64,000 nt of DNA. Source: Novosphingobium sp. ST904 (GTDB taxonomy: Bacteria > Pseudomonadota > Alphaproteobacteria > Sphingomonadales > Sphingomonadaceae). Below the pieces are notes generated by a model that saw nothing but the letters and a program-made list of their open reading frames with translations, was not told the origin of the DNA and made no database searches. Made by a program: the position numbers and the translations under genes. The stretch lies in assembly GCF_001298105.1 (NCBI RefSeq), contig NZ_LGJH01000150.1, positions 42,155 through 106,154 on the forward strand, in the 5' to 3' direction. Below, in pieces: positions 63,610 to 64,000 of the stretch (the stretch's first letter is position 1; each line of letters starts with the position of its first letter).

Positions 63610-64000
63610 CTCTTGGGCAATCCCGTGATCGCGGCCTTCTCCAACCGGTGGCCGTGTCGGTCGTGATAGGGTTTCAGGGTAAACAAACGGTGTTTGGCAG
63701 CTCTGGCGGCCCTTCGGCCTGGAGGCAAACGGGGCCTCGGTTGATAATTCGGGAACAAACCCCATATCCTGTCGGCGATAAGGCCGAACTCCCCGTAAAC
63801 TGACCTTTTTTACCTGAGTGTCATTTTTTTGAAAAAGGGGTGTTGACCGAATCAAGGGCGGGACTTAGAGGGCCTCTCACCGCAGCGGACCACACGGTTT
63901 CGCAGCGGTCGCCACCAGCTACGGGCAACTTGCTCCTCGAGGTAAAGATCGGGGACGGATGGTTGTCCGGTTGTTTTGTCGGCGGGTCCTTGATGGGACT
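63610..64000. other. 391-base right-edge region without a recognised gene
   Basis: No convincing frame. It contains A/T tracts (about 63803-63836, with T7 and A5 runs) in otherwise GC-rich DNA, consistent with the promoter of the minus-strand polysaccharide genes and possibly of a gene to the right of the window. Confidence 0.4.

Noticed and set aside
1..64000. CRISPR arrays, IS elements or transposase genes
   Set aside because: No regularly spaced repeats and no transposase-like frame were seen; the only recombinase is the serine integrase at 38000.

Overview
The window is GC-rich alphaproteobacterial DNA. A sphingomonad close to Novosphingobium is the best guess, from the mixture of EipA/DUF1134, a COQ9-family protein, a ubiquinol-cytochrome c chaperone, an Atm1-type ABC exporter, hslVU and the overall codon use. 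This is inference from gene content; no rRNA is present.

Positions 1 to about 39,620 are the right-hand part of an integrative conjugative element (ICE) with a Tn4371-like backbone. Its left end lies outside the window and its right end abuts tRNA-Ser(GCT). In order it carries a PrlF/YhaV toxin-antitoxin pair, DUF736 and DUF932 genes, DUF6499/DUF2285 regulators, an AlpA-like regulator, a repA-parA-RHH-DUF2840-traF block, a second DUF736 gene, a lytic transglycosylase, a relaxase, traG, a CopG regulator, the trbBCDEJKLFGI mating-pair operon and DUF2274. A cargo island (24.4-37.1 kb) follows. It holds many flavin- and NAD(P)H-dependent redox enzymes (Old Yellow Enzyme, NmrA, FMN reductase, quinone oxidoreductase, aldo/keto reductase, SDR, LLM monooxygenase), two DoxX proteins and a DsbA/FrnE protein, under five separate regulators (LysR, two HxlR, TetR, PadR). 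This looks like an electrophile or quinone stress module. Next come a small acidic protein, an HTH regulator and a large serine recombinase whose last codons run antisense through the tRNA.

Positions 39.7-64 kb are chromosomal: EipA, an aromatic aminotransferase, riboflavin genes ribE and ribD, a SprT-like peptidase, a YcgN protein, a SCO copper chaperone, an ankyrin protein, COQ9, feoAB, ssb, yceD/DUF177, a cytochrome bc1 chaperone, bamE, hslVU, small enzymes, an Atm1-type exporter, a retropepsin-like protease, and a cell-surface polysaccharide set (GT92, flippase, GT2) at the right edge.

The most unusual signals are non-coding. A ~150-base multibranched inverted-repeat structure (4588-4736) lies in a divergent ICE promoter region. 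A ~66-base structured leader occurs twice (4866 and 37161), each copy exactly 121 bases before a start codon and with a compensatory base-pair change. An origin-like cluster (DnaA boxes, 19-bp direct repeats, AT-rich repeats) lies inside the 3' end of repA. At least 16 single-base frame breaks affect 14 genes, including likely essential chromosomal ones. This points to uncorrected sequencing indels rather than widespread gene decay, so the frame-disrupted entries below should be read as probably intact genes.
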